Below, piece after piece: positions 44,802 to 55,080 of a stretch of DNA of 64,000 bases. The position numbers and the translations under genes are program-made. Numbering within the stretch: position 1 is the stretch's first letter; each line of letters begins with the position of its first letter. The notes under the pieces are model-generated. The model did not search any database. It was not told the origin of the DNA and saw only the letters and a program-made list of their open reading frames with translations. The stretch lies in NCBI RefSeq assembly GCF_002831625.1, contig NZ_CP025116.1:3120777-3184776 (forward strand), given 5' to 3'. The DNA is from Nonlabens sp. MB-3u-79 (lineage in GTDB: Bacteria; Bacteroidota; Bacteroidia; Flavobacteriales; Flavobacteriaceae).

Positions 44802-45680
44802 TTAATACTCGTATTGCTCTAGAAAAGTCTTTAAACGATTTTGAAGACTATCATCTGCTTTTACCAATGGCAACCTTACTTTATCACTGCATAATTCTAA
44901 ATGGTTTAACAAGGCCTTTATCCCGGCTGGATTACCTTGCTCAAAGATCATATCTATAACCGATGCCATCTTATAATGTAGCTCATAGGATTCTTCAACG
45001 TCACCGTTCAACGCATAACGTATCATATCAGAAAAATCTTGTACCATCGCTTGACCTATAACAGAAATAACCCCGGCGCCACCCGCAAGTGTCATGGCAT
45101 TTGCAATCATGTCATCTCCAGAGATCACTAGAAAATCTTTAGGTGTGTACTGAATCATTTTCATCGCTTGTACCAGATCTCCAGCAGCTTCTTTAATAGC
45201 TACCACATTTTCAAAAGCAGCTAACCTTACTACAGTCTCTACCGACATGTTAGAAGCTGTCCTTCCAGGAACGTTATACAAAATAATAGGCAATGGACTG
45301 GCTTCAGAAACAGCTTTAAAATGCTGGTAAATCCCTTCTTGTGTAGGCTTGTTATAAGATGGAGAAACAGATAAAATAGCGACAAAGCCTTTTAAATCTG
45401 CTGCTTTTAGCTCATTTACTACAACCGCTGTGTCGTTCCCACCTATTCCTATAACTAATGGAAGACGTCCATCATTCACCTGTTGAATAGTATGGATCAC
45501 CTCTTTTTTCTCTTGTTTAGAAAGCGTCACACTTTCCCCAGTAGTGCCGAGCACCACTAAATAGTCGACACCATTTTCTACTTGATAATTAACAACACGA
45601 GCTAGTGCCTCGTGATCTACCGTTCCTTGAGCGTTGAATGGGGTTACTAAAGCAACACCAGTTCCTATTATTTCTTGCAT
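44802..45680 (-). CDS. dapA: 4-hydroxy-tetrahydrodipicolinate synthase
   Basis: First committed step of lysine and diaminopimelate synthesis: condenses pyruvate with aspartate semialdehyde. The 292-residue TIM barrel has the active-site loop GTTGES near residue 45, tyrosine in ILYNVPGRT near 135, and the Schiff-base lysine in AIKEAAGD near 163. Length is normal. Starts at the second base after the upstream DUF6913-like gene, forming a two-gene unit. Confidence 0.95.
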   Translation of the reverse strand: MQEIIGTGVALVTPFNAQGTVDHEALARVVNYQVENGVDYLVVLGTTGESVTLSKQEKKEVIHTIQQVNDGRLPLVIGIGGNDTAVVVNELKAADLKGFVAILSVSPSYNKPTQEGIYQHFKAVSEASPLPIILYNVPGRTASNMSVETVVRLAAFENVVAIKEAAGDLVQAMKMIQYTPKDFLVISGDDMIANAMTLAGGAGVISVIGQAMVQDFSDMIRYALNGDVEESYELHYKMASVIDMIFEQGNPAGIKALLNHLELCSDKVRLPLVKADDSLQNRLKTFLEQYEY

Positions 45681-45681
45681 T

Positions 45682-46194
45682 TTATGGATTAAGGATTTTT
45701 AAATATTTAGCAATTTCGGAGATAAAAAGCTCTTGCTTTGTTAACGGAACGTTAACAGCAAGATCATACGTATTTTCTTTATGAGAGGCATGTCCCACCT
45801 TGAAATTTGCGTCCAACCTCCTACTTACATAGGTGGTTATCTGACTTGGCTTCTCGTAATAATTGATTTGCAAGTCGTAGGGAGCCGTTAACAGCTCTGA
45901 AAGAGGACCTTCTTTTAAACCACCATACCATTTTACTACACGATTATCAAAAAGCGTTACTCCTTCTAAAGCATTCTTCTTAACATTATCGGTATATCCT
46001 AAAAGACTTAAGTTTTTTAATGGAATTTGCAAGGCTGTGCACCATTTTTTAAACAGCTCCACATCAGTACATTTATTTGCATCAAACACAACCACAAGAG
46101 ATTGAGGCCATTGACGCTGGTGACTTCTGGAAATATTTTCCAGTTTATAAAACTCTTTGCGCAACCATCGCTGCTTTAAAATATCAAAAATCAT
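45682..46194 (-). CDS. Conserved protein, DUF6913-like
   Basis: A 170-residue cytosolic protein without signal peptide or membrane helix. It opens with a basic helix ([14 protein letters not shown]) and has an alternating alpha/beta pattern ([26 protein letters not shown]). I recall this as DUF6913 of Flavobacteria, found next to dapA; no function is known. Its ATG faces the divergent 5'-nucleotidase gene, with a TACTTTTG box at 46221-46228 in between. Confidence 0.65.
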   Translation of the reverse strand: MIFDILKQRWLRKEFYKLENISRSHQRQWPQSLVVVFDANKCTDVELFKKWCTALQIPLKNLSLLGYTDNVKKNALEGVTLFDNRVVKWYGGLKEGPLSELLTAPYDLQINYYEKPSQITTYVSRRLDANFKVGHASHKENTYDLAVNVPLTKQELFISEIAKYLKILNP

Positions 46195-46220
46195 GTACTT
46201 TTACTGCTTATTCTACTTCG

Positions 46221-46228
46221 CAAAAGTA
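46221..46228 (-). promoter_or_regulatory. -7 promoter box TACTTTTG before the DUF6913-like/dapA pair
   Basis: TAnnTTTG match on the minus strand, 26 bases before the ATG at 46194, in the 53-base divergent gap. No good -33 element seen. Confidence 0.45.
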
Positions 46229-46247
46229 GCACAATCACACGAGGCTT

Positions 46248-47045
46248 ATGAAAAAATATAGGTTAGAAAATTGGAAGAGGACTTGGAGCTATTCCGCTTT
46301 CGCGAAAGCGGCAGTATTAGCCACCATCCTGCTGGTTTCCTGTAACAAAAAAGAATACCAATTAAAAAAAGTAGTCGGAAGTAAAACTGCAATTGATAGC
46401 AGCCTAACTAGTGCAAAAGAAATCGAGGATTATATCGCTCCTTTTAAAAAGTCTTTAGATGTACAGATGAATGAGCAGTTGAGTTACAATCCTGTTTCCA
46501 TGAACAAAAGTGATTACAAGCTCAATACACCTATAGGAAATATGATGGCAGCCATTGTAAAGACACAAGGAGAGCCCGTTTACAAATCTAGAACTGGAAA
46601 AACCATAGATATCGTATTGCTTAATAACGGAGGGATCAGAGCGGGTATGCCGGCTGGTCCAGTAACCATGCGTAGCGCTTATGAAATCATGCCTTTTGAC
46701 AATGAGATCGTTATTGCCCAGCTCACTGGTGACCAGGTCAACGAACTCATTAATTATCTTATCGAACGTAAAAGTGCACACCCTATTGATGGGTTACAAA
46801 TCTTACTCCATGAAGATGGTACTGCAGCCAGCGTTCTAATTAACAACCAGCCGCTAGACAGGGATAACGTTTATAACGTTGCAACAAATGATTACCTCTA
46901 TAACGGTGGTGATAACATGAGTTTCTTTAAAGACACACCACTTACTACCATAGAGTATAAAATCAGAAATGCGATGATCGATTACTTTAAAAAGGTGGAC
47001 ACCTTAAAGTTTAAAAGAGACAACAGATTTGACTACGTGAACTAA
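46248..47045 (+). CDS. 5'-nucleotidase C-terminal domain lipoprotein
   Basis: A 265-residue lipoprotein carrying only the C-terminal substrate-binding domain of UshA-type 5'-nucleotidases: NNGGIRAGMP near residue 123, EIMPFDNEIV, and YNGGDNMSFF near 220. The lipobox is LLVSC. The metal-binding catalytic half is supplied by the gene 21 bases downstream. The palindrome at 46295-46310 encodes AFAKA inside the signal peptide, right before its hydrophobic core. The N-region of about 20 residues before that core is unusually long; start therefore only moderately sure. Confidence 0.85.
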   Translation: MKKYRLENWKRTWSYSAFAKAAVLATILLVSCNKKEYQLKKVVGSKTAIDSSLTSAKEIEDYIAPFKKSLDVQMNEQLSYNPVSMNKSDYKLNTPIGNMMAAIVKTQGEPVYKSRTGKTIDIVLLNNGGIRAGMPAGPVTMRSAYEIMPFDNEIVIAQLTGDQVNELINYLIERKSAHPIDGLQILLHEDGTAASVLINNQPLDRDNVYNVATNDYLYNGGDNMSFFKDTPLTTIEYKIRNAMIDYFKKVDTLKFKRDNRFDYVN

Positions 47046-47066
47046 TTAGTTCCCTAAAGCAAGAAA

Positions 47067-47993
47067 ATGGAAAGAAGAAAATTTATACGCAATACCAGTG
47101 CAGGAATAGTAGTAGGAACTGCTTTATGGTCTAATTACGCTTTGGCAAACGGGATCTTTACCGCTCCAGAGTTAGCGCCTGGAACTAAGAAAATAACCAT
47201 TCTCCATACCAATGATACTCATTCTCACATAGAGCCTATTTCTGGCGGTCGTAACCATGGTCGCGGTGGTGTTGCTCGTAGAGCCACATTGATAAATACG
47301 GTAAGAGAAGAAAACCCTAACAGCCTTTTATTAGACTGTGGTGATATCTTTCAAGGAACTCCTTATTTCAACTTTTACGGAGGTGAGCTGGAAATAAAGC
47401 TGATGAGCATGATGGGCTATGATGCCGCTACCATAGGAAATCACGACTTTGACAACAGTATTGAAGGTTTATATGCGCAACTGCCTCATGCTACTTTTGA
47501 TTTTGTTATTTCCAACTACGATTTTTCCAATACCATTATGGACGGTCAAATAAAAACTAGAAAAGTCATTGTCAAAGACGGGGTACGTATAGGTTTGTTC
47601 GGTTTAGGAATACAGCTGCAAGGATTAGTAGATCCTAAGATGTATAAAGAAACAGTTTATAATGATCCTGTTGAAGTTGCCAAAGACCAAGTGCGTTTAT
47701 TAAGAGAAGAAGACCACTGTGACATCGTTATTTGCATGTCTCATTTGGGTTATTCTTACCGTAGCGATAAAGTTTCTGATGTATCCCTAGCAGCAGCAAC
47801 CTCTGGAATTGATTTGATTATAGGTGGTCACACGCACACTTTTCTCGATGCACCAGTCATCGTAAAGAACGCCGCTGGAAAAGAGGTTCTGGTCAACCAA
47901 GTAGGTTGTTACGGAATCAACCTAGGCCGTATAGATTTTTACCTCAATGAAGGGAAAGTAGATAAAGGTATGGATGTGGTTTATGAGGTGTAA
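47067..47993 (+). CDS. 5'-nucleotidase metallophosphoesterase domain protein, Tat-type signal
   Basis: Catalytic half of a UshA-like 5'-nucleotidase, 308 residues. Motifs for the two-metal site are all present: ILHTNDTHSH, DCGDIFQG, GNHDFD, MSHLGY and GGHTHTF. The N-terminus MERRKFIRNTSAG followed by a hydrophobic stretch looks like a twin-arginine export signal, so it would be folded before export. It probably works with the lipoprotein encoded just upstream to hydrolyse nucleotides outside the cytoplasm. Confidence 0.9.
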   Translation: MERRKFIRNTSAGIVVGTALWSNYALANGIFTAPELAPGTKKITILHTNDTHSHIEPISGGRNHGRGGVARRATLINTVREENPNSLLLDCGDIFQGTPYFNFYGGELEIKLMSMMGYDAATIGNHDFDNSIEGLYAQLPHATFDFVISNYDFSNTIMDGQIKTRKVIVKDGVRIGLFGLGIQLQGLVDPKMYKETVYNDPVEVAKDQVRLLREEDHCDIVICMSHLGYSYRSDKVSDVSLAAATSGIDLIIGGHTHTFLDAPVIVKNAAGKEVLVNQVGCYGINLGRIDFYLNEGKVDKGMDVVYEV

Positions 47994-48500
47994 AATTAAA
48001 AAGCTTTTACTTCGTCCTTAATTCAATAAACGTACCTGGACAACAAAAGGATTACTAAAGGCTTTACTAGTTATTTCATTCCCAAGAGCTACCCTTTCAC
48101 GATGCCCTGCCTTGGATTAGTAATGATGATGCTTTGCGGCGCTGCCCACATCGCCTTTTTAACACCTTTGAAAACGTAAAATGATTGATAGGCATTTTTG
48201 CAATTGAAAAGCTGACTTATGTTTTCTATTATGGCTTTTGGTTTGCCGATCACAGCCTTACAGATGTCTACGACAAAGATCTTCTAGCGCGTATATGATA
48301 CTCTATTTATGGACTGAATTATTTTCTATGTATGACGTTCTTTAGCTATATTTTTATAAAAACAATAAATAAACAACAAGAGACCACCCCTTACCTATTG
48401 ATTACTTAAGAGATTAAAGTGCCATTTAATTTACGTACACCCTTATTTTTGAAGGGTTATTCATTAAACATGTGTATTAATTTAACCTCATACCCTATAT
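47994..48500. other. 507-base intergenic region, possible gene remains
   Basis: No intact gene. Short coding-like stretches occur (for example 48220-48297, read as YVFYYGFWFADHSLTD before a stop), which might be remains of a decayed gene. Nothing could be recognised. The ammonium transporter promoter box lies at its right edge. Confidence 0.4.
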
Positions 48501-48503
48501 TTG
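48496..48503 (+). promoter_or_regulatory. -7 promoter box TATATTTG before the ammonium transporter
   Basis: TAnnTTTG match 24 bases before ATG 48528. The alternative TTG start at 48501 lies inside this box, so it cannot be a start codon if the box is used. Confidence 0.55.
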
Positions 48504-48527
48504 AAAAATCAATCAAATGATTTGAAC

Positions 48528-49811
48528 ATGGCAAAAAAGGTCAATTTTATAGTTTTAGCAGTTTTAGTTTTAATTAGCTTACTCTACGGCAGTCCTTATA
48601 CAGAAAATGGCGACATGAGCGCTATTGATAGTGGCGATACCGCTTGGATGTTAATTGCATCTGCTTTTGTATTGTTAATGACTCCAGGACTGGCTTTTTT
48701 CTATGGTGGTATGGTGAATAAAAAATCCATGATATCTACCATGCTGCAAAGCTTTGTAGCTTTAGGTGTGGTTAGTATTCTGTGGGTTTTAGTGGGTTTC
48801 TCCCTCGCCTTTGGAGAAAGTTGGCACGGTATCATAGGAAACCCTATGACCTATTTCAATTTTAGAAATGTAGGTCTAGCACCTAATCCAGACTTTGCAG
48901 AAACCGTTCCTTTTCTAGTTTTTGCTTTGTTCCAACTCAAATTTGCTATTATCACACCAGCCTTGATTACGGGTAGCTTTGCCGAGCGCGTTCGTTTTAG
49001 AAGTTACATTCTTTTCATGGTATTATTCACCTTGTTTATATACACCCCACTAGCGCATATGACCTGGCATCCAGATGGATTGTTACGCAACCTTGGAGTA
49101 CTGGATTTTGCCGGTGGAACTGTGGTTCATATGAGCGCAGGATTTGCCGCACTTGCTGGAGCTGTTTATTTAGGTAAACGCAAAAAAATAACACACGACC
49201 CAGCAAATGTGCCCTATATCATTTTAGGAACTGGTTTACTATGGTTCGGTTGGTTCGGGTTCAATGCCGGTAGTGCACTTGCCGCAAATGCTGATGCTGT
49301 TATCGCTTTTGCCAACACTAATATAGCTAGTGCTACCGCTATGATTACTTGGATGTTTTACGAACGTTTCTCTAATCGTAAAATGAGCGCTATAGGTGCT
49401 TGTATAGGCGCGATAGTAGGACTGGTTGCTATAACGCCAGCGGCAGGTTTTGTTACTATCTCCCAAAGTATATTTATAGGTTTTACAGCCGCAATAACTA
49501 GTAATTTAGCTATTTCTTGGTTCTCTAAAACTGGAATTGACGACACACTAGACGTCTTTCCTAGTCATGGTGTTGGAGGTATTGTAGGAATGATTCTAAC
49601 CGCTGTATTTGCAAAAGACGTAGGTCTTGTAAATGGAGAAACAGAAACTTTTATGTGGCATATTATTGCATTAGTAGCTGTTGCTATATTCACTTTTGGC
49701 GGTAGTTTGATTTTTTATAAGATCGTAGACATATTAATACCCATAAGAGTTACTGCCGATCAGGAAGAACGCGGTTTAGACGCCAGTCAACACGGAGAAG
49801 TTGTAGATTAG
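48528..49811 (+). CDS. amt: Ammonium transporter
   Basis: Amt/Rh-family channel of 427 residues from ATG 48528; a TTG start nine codons upstream is unlikely because it falls in a promoter box. About 11 membrane helices are visible. Signature features: SAFVLLMTPGLAFFYGGMV near residue 45, the first pore histidine in VVHMSAGFAALAGA, and the second in FPSHGVGGIVGMI. No glnK regulator is adjacent. Ends 120 bases from the convergent ligA gene. Confidence 0.94.
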   Translation: MAKKVNFIVLAVLVLISLLYGSPYTENGDMSAIDSGDTAWMLIASAFVLLMTPGLAFFYGGMVNKKSMISTMLQSFVALGVVSILWVLVGFSLAFGESWHGIIGNPMTYFNFRNVGLAPNPDFAETVPFLVFALFQLKFAIITPALITGSFAERVRFRSYILFMVLFTLFIYTPLAHMTWHPDGLLRNLGVLDFAGGTVVHMSAGFAALAGAVYLGKRKKITHDPANVPYIILGTGLLWFGWFGFNAGSALAANADAVIAFANTNIASATAMITWMFYERFSNRKMSAIGACIGAIVGLVAITPAAGFVTISQSIFIGFTAAITSNLAISWFSKTGIDDTLDVFPSHGVGGIVGMILTAVFAKDVGLVNGETETFMWHIIALVAVAIFTFGGSLIFYKIVDILIPIRVTADQEERGLDASQHGEVVD

Positions 49812-49891
49812 TCTAACACTACATTCTTTTAAAAGCCATTTCTGTATAAGCGGCGTCCAGCTCTGTTGATGTTTTTTGAAGAATAAGAGGA

Positions 49892-49907
49892 CGCTTTCGC
49901 GAAAGCG
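49892..49907. repeat. Intergenic palindrome CGCTTTCGCGAAAGCG
   Basis: Perfect 16-base palindrome between the convergent amt and ligA genes. It is one of 14 perfect copies of the GCTTTCGCGAAAGC core in the window and one of two outside genes. It lacks a following T-run, so it is not a standard terminator. Confidence 0.9.
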
Positions 49908-49930
49908 AAAGCCAACGAATAATTATACCA

Positions 49931-52021
<2,091 letters not shown>

Positions 52022-52049
52022 TCAAATTTTAAAATTCTAAAATACAATA

Positions 52050-54347
52050 ATGAGCGCTAGATTTTTAATTCTTTGCAGTTTGATATTAACACTGTTGTCA
52101 TGCAGGGAGCCAGACATAAAACTGTCGAGTCCCTCCATTATTCCAGCCCCACAATCGCTGCTGGTTAAACCCGGGTATTTTACTATGGACCCGTCGACCG
52201 TCATTAGCAACGCAGATGACTTTACGCATTCGGTGGATTTTTTAAAAAGCTTTTTAGAAGTTAAGACCAACCGCAGTTGGGAAACAAAATACGCCACAGA
52301 AAACGTCATCCTATTTGAATACGATGCCTCCATAACAGCTGCCGAAGCTTACACCCTAGAAAGTAATGCCCAGCAAATTCTAATTAAAGCAAGTACCGAC
52401 GCTGGAGCTTTTTATGCGGTGCAAACATTGATCCAGCTCCTGCCTTTTGAATTGGAAAAACCAGTCCCTACTCACCCAATTCACCTGCCAGCCGTCAGCA
52501 TAAAAGATCAACCTCGTTTCTCTTATCGAGGCATGCACCTAGATGTTTCCCGACACTTATTTGATGTGGAGTTCATTAAAAAATACATAGATGCAATGGC
52601 CATGCTCAAGATGAATTCCTTTCACTGGCACCTTACAGACGATCAAGGCTGGCGCATTGAAATTAAAAAATACCCCAAACTTCAAGAAATTGCAGCCTAT
52701 CGTGACAGTACTTTGATCGGACATTATAACGACTCCCCAAGATTATATGCTGATAAAAAGTACGGTGGTTTTTATACGCAGGAAGATGTTCGTGAGGTGA
52801 TCGCTTTCGCGAAAGCGAGACACATCAACATCATCCCAGAAATAGAAATGCCTGGTCACGCGCAAGCCGCTATAGCTGCTTATCCAGAATTGGGCTGTAC
52901 CGGAAAAGAAATAGGCGTAGCAACAGAATGGGGTGTTTTTGAAGATATTTATTGTCCGAGTGAAGCAACCTTTATATTCCTTGAAAACGTTCTGGACGAA
53001 GTCATGGAGTTATTCCCATCGTCCTACATTCACATAGGTGGTGATGAGGCGCCTAAAACACAATGGAAAACAAGTGCTATCGCACAACAAGTAATTCAAG
53101 AAAACGGCTTAAAAGACGAAGCCGAACTCCAATCCTATTTTATACAGCGCATGGAAAAGTATGTCAATTCCAAAGGCCGCAATATCATAGGTTGGGACGA
53201 GATTCTAGAAGGTGGTCTGGCGCCCAACGCAACGGTGATGAGCTGGCGGGGGACCACAGGCGCTGTGGAAGCAGCAAAGGCGGGTCACGACGTCATCATG
53301 ACGCCTACTTCTCATTCCTATTTTGATTATTATCAAAGTGAAAGCGATGACGAACCTACCGCAATAGGCGGATTCTTACCCCTAGAAAAAGTGTATCATT
53401 TCCAACCCATTCCAAAAGAACTCACTGCCGAAGAAGCAAAACACATTCTAGGCCCACAAGGAAACATCTGGACAGAATACATAACTACGGGCGACCAAGT
53501 AGAATACATGGCTTTTCCACGTATGCTGGCTATGAGCGAGGTGGCATGGACCGCAGCCGAAAATAAAGACTATGCTAGTTTTATAAATCGAGTGGAATAT
53601 TTCCATAAAAAAATGGATGCGCTGGATATCAATTATGCCAACCATTTATATGAAGTCAGCGGATTTCTAAATGACCAACAACAATATGAGTTGAGCACCA
53701 CAACCTTAGGGAAAGAAATTCGTTACACCACAGATGGTACCCAGCCTACAGCCTCTTCTAAACTGTATCAACAAGCTCTTCCTTTTACAGAAAACCTATA
53801 CCTAAATGCAGCTGTTTTTAAAGACGGGGAATTATTAGGTAAGGTATTTACTCAAGAAATGCTTTTCCATAAAGGAATAGGCGCCATCATTACTGTTGAT
53901 AAAGAGCCTCATAAATCCTATCCAGGCAGCGGTGCAGCAGGATTGATCAATGGAATTAAAGGAAGTGACTCGCGTTATGGCGATAGCGAATGGCTGGGGT
54001 TTTGGGGCGATGATATAGAGATTAAAATTACTTTTAAAGAACCTATTGAAATAAATGAAATCGAGTTGAGATTTTATAATGCACCTGGGCAATGGATTTA
54101 TGCGCCGAAAGAATTTGAGCTATTCTTCACTCTTGAATTGGGTGACACTGTTTATGACCGAAGAGAAATTAAGGAAAGTGAGAACAACATCATCGAAATC
54201 AATTATAAATTATACAAGCCTAAAAGCATTACTCCTAAATACACCAAATTAAAAATTAAAATCCCCAACTACGGCATTATTCCAGACGGCAAACAAGGCG
54301 CTGGAAATAAAGCTTGGACATTCATAGACGAAATAATCATTAACTAA
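52050..54347 (+). CDS. Beta-N-acetylhexosaminidase, GH20 lipoprotein
   Basis: Removes terminal GlcNAc or GalNAc from glycans. The 765-residue protein has a lipoprotein signal (LTLLSC), the GH20 N-domain (about 30-150), the barrel with RGMHLDVSRH near 165 and HWHLTDDQGW near 190, and the catalytic Asp-Glu pair in HIGGDEAPK near 331. The C-terminal part (about 540-765) contains a chitobiase-like segment and a carbohydrate-binding-like beta domain. First gene of an operon with the CutC-family gene (one-base gap) and GH2 mannosidase. A palindrome copy at 52802 encodes AFAKA. Confidence 0.94.
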   Translation: MSARFLILCSLILTLLSCREPDIKLSSPSIIPAPQSLLVKPGYFTMDPSTVISNADDFTHSVDFLKSFLEVKTNRSWETKYATENVILFEYDASITAAEAYTLESNAQQILIKASTDAGAFYAVQTLIQLLPFELEKPVPTHPIHLPAVSIKDQPRFSYRGMHLDVSRHLFDVEFIKKYIDAMAMLKMNSFHWHLTDDQGWRIEIKKYPKLQEIAAYRDSTLIGHYNDSPRLYADKKYGGFYTQEDVREVIAFAKARHINIIPEIEMPGHAQAAIAAYPELGCTGKEIGVATEWGVFEDIYCPSEATFIFLENVLDEVMELFPSSYIHIGGDEAPKTQWKTSAIAQQVIQENGLKDEAELQSYFIQRMEKYVNSKGRNIIGWDEILEGGLAPNATVMSWRGTTGAVEAAKAGHDVIMTPTSHSYFDYYQSESDDEPTAIGGFLPLEKVYHFQPIPKELTAEEAKHILGPQGNIWTEYITTGDQVEYMAFPRMLAMSEVAWTAAENKDYASFINRVEYFHKKMDALDINYANHLYEVSGFLNDQQQYELSTTTLGKEIRYTTDGTQPTASSKLYQQALPFTENLYLNAAVFKDGELLGKVFTQEMLFHKGIGAIITVDKEPHKSYPGSGAAGLINGIKGSDSRYGDSEWLGFWGDDIEIKITFKEPIEINEIELRFYNAPGQWIYAPKEFELFFTLELGDTVYDRREIKESENNIIEINYKLYKPKSITPKYTKLKIKIPNYGIIPDGKQGAGNKAWTFIDEIIIN

Positions 54348-54348
54348 T

Positions 54349-55080
54349 ATGCTACTAGAAATTTGCGCCTCCAATTATCAAAGCGCCCTTAACGCTCAAA
54401 ATGCTGGAGCGCAACGCATAGAATTGTGTAGCGAGCTTGCCGTAGGTGGCATCACACCTAGTTATGGATTGCTCAAAAAAGTAATGGAAGAACTCACTAT
54501 CCCAGTAATGGTATTGATACGTCCACGTTCTGGTAATTTTGTTTATACTGATGATGAATTTGACATCATGAAACGTGACATCCAACTTTGCAAAGAGCTG
54601 GGCTGTGCTGGAATTGTTTCTGGCGTTTTAAATGAAGATTTTTCGGTAGATCTAGAATCAACCAAGGTGCTGATTGAACTCGCAAAACCTATGAGCTTTA
54701 CGTTCCACAGAGCTTTTGACCATGTAAAAAATCCTGAAGAGGCTCTTAAAGAGTTGGCTGCAATAGGAGTTTCCAGAATCCTAACTTCTGGCCAACATTC
54801 TAGAGCTGTGGACGGTATAGCAAATTTGAAAGCTTATCAACGTATCGCGGGTGAGTCTTTAATCATCTTACCTGCTGGTGGTATTAATAGGGAGAACTGT
54901 TCCGCTTTCGCGAAAGCAAATTTTAAAGAAATTCATGCCAGCGCTACAGAGATTATAGAACAAACTACGCGTACTTTAGTACCTATGAATTCGCTTAAAT
55001 TTATTCAAGAAAACATAGAAGTAATTTCTGATACCAACCAAATAAAAGCCATTCTTAAAAATAGTCATCATGAGGTATAG
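54349..55080 (+). CDS. cutC: CutC-family TIM-barrel protein
   Basis: A 243-residue protein of the CutC family, named for copper homeostasis. The family pattern is clear: LEICASNYQSALNAQNAGA at the N-terminus, RIELCSELAVGGITPS near 25-40, MVLIRPRSGNFVY near 58-70 and TFHRAFDHV near 120. Position between a hexosaminidase and a mannosidase, with an 11-base overlap into the latter, suggests a role in glycan use more than copper. That is inference from context. A palindrome copy at 54904 encodes AFAKA. Confidence 0.9.
   Translation: MLLEICASNYQSALNAQNAGAQRIELCSELAVGGITPSYGLLKKVMEELTIPVMVLIRPRSGNFVYTDDEFDIMKRDIQLCKELGCAGIVSGVLNEDFSVDLESTKVLIELAKPMSFTFHRAFDHVKNPEEALKELAAIGVSRILTSGQHSRAVDGIANLKAYQRIAGESLIILPAGGINRENCSAFAKANFKEIHASATEIIEQTTRTLVPMNSLKFIQENIEVISDTNQIKAILKNSHHEV

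Noticed and set aside
48501..48527. TTG at 48501 as the ammonium transporter start
   Set aside because: It lies within a TATATTTG promoter box; ATG 48528 starts just before the hydrophobic signal.
49892..49907. Intergenic palindrome as a rho-independent terminator
   Set aside because: No T-run follows on either strand, and the same sequence occurs inside 12 genes, where termination would be harmful.
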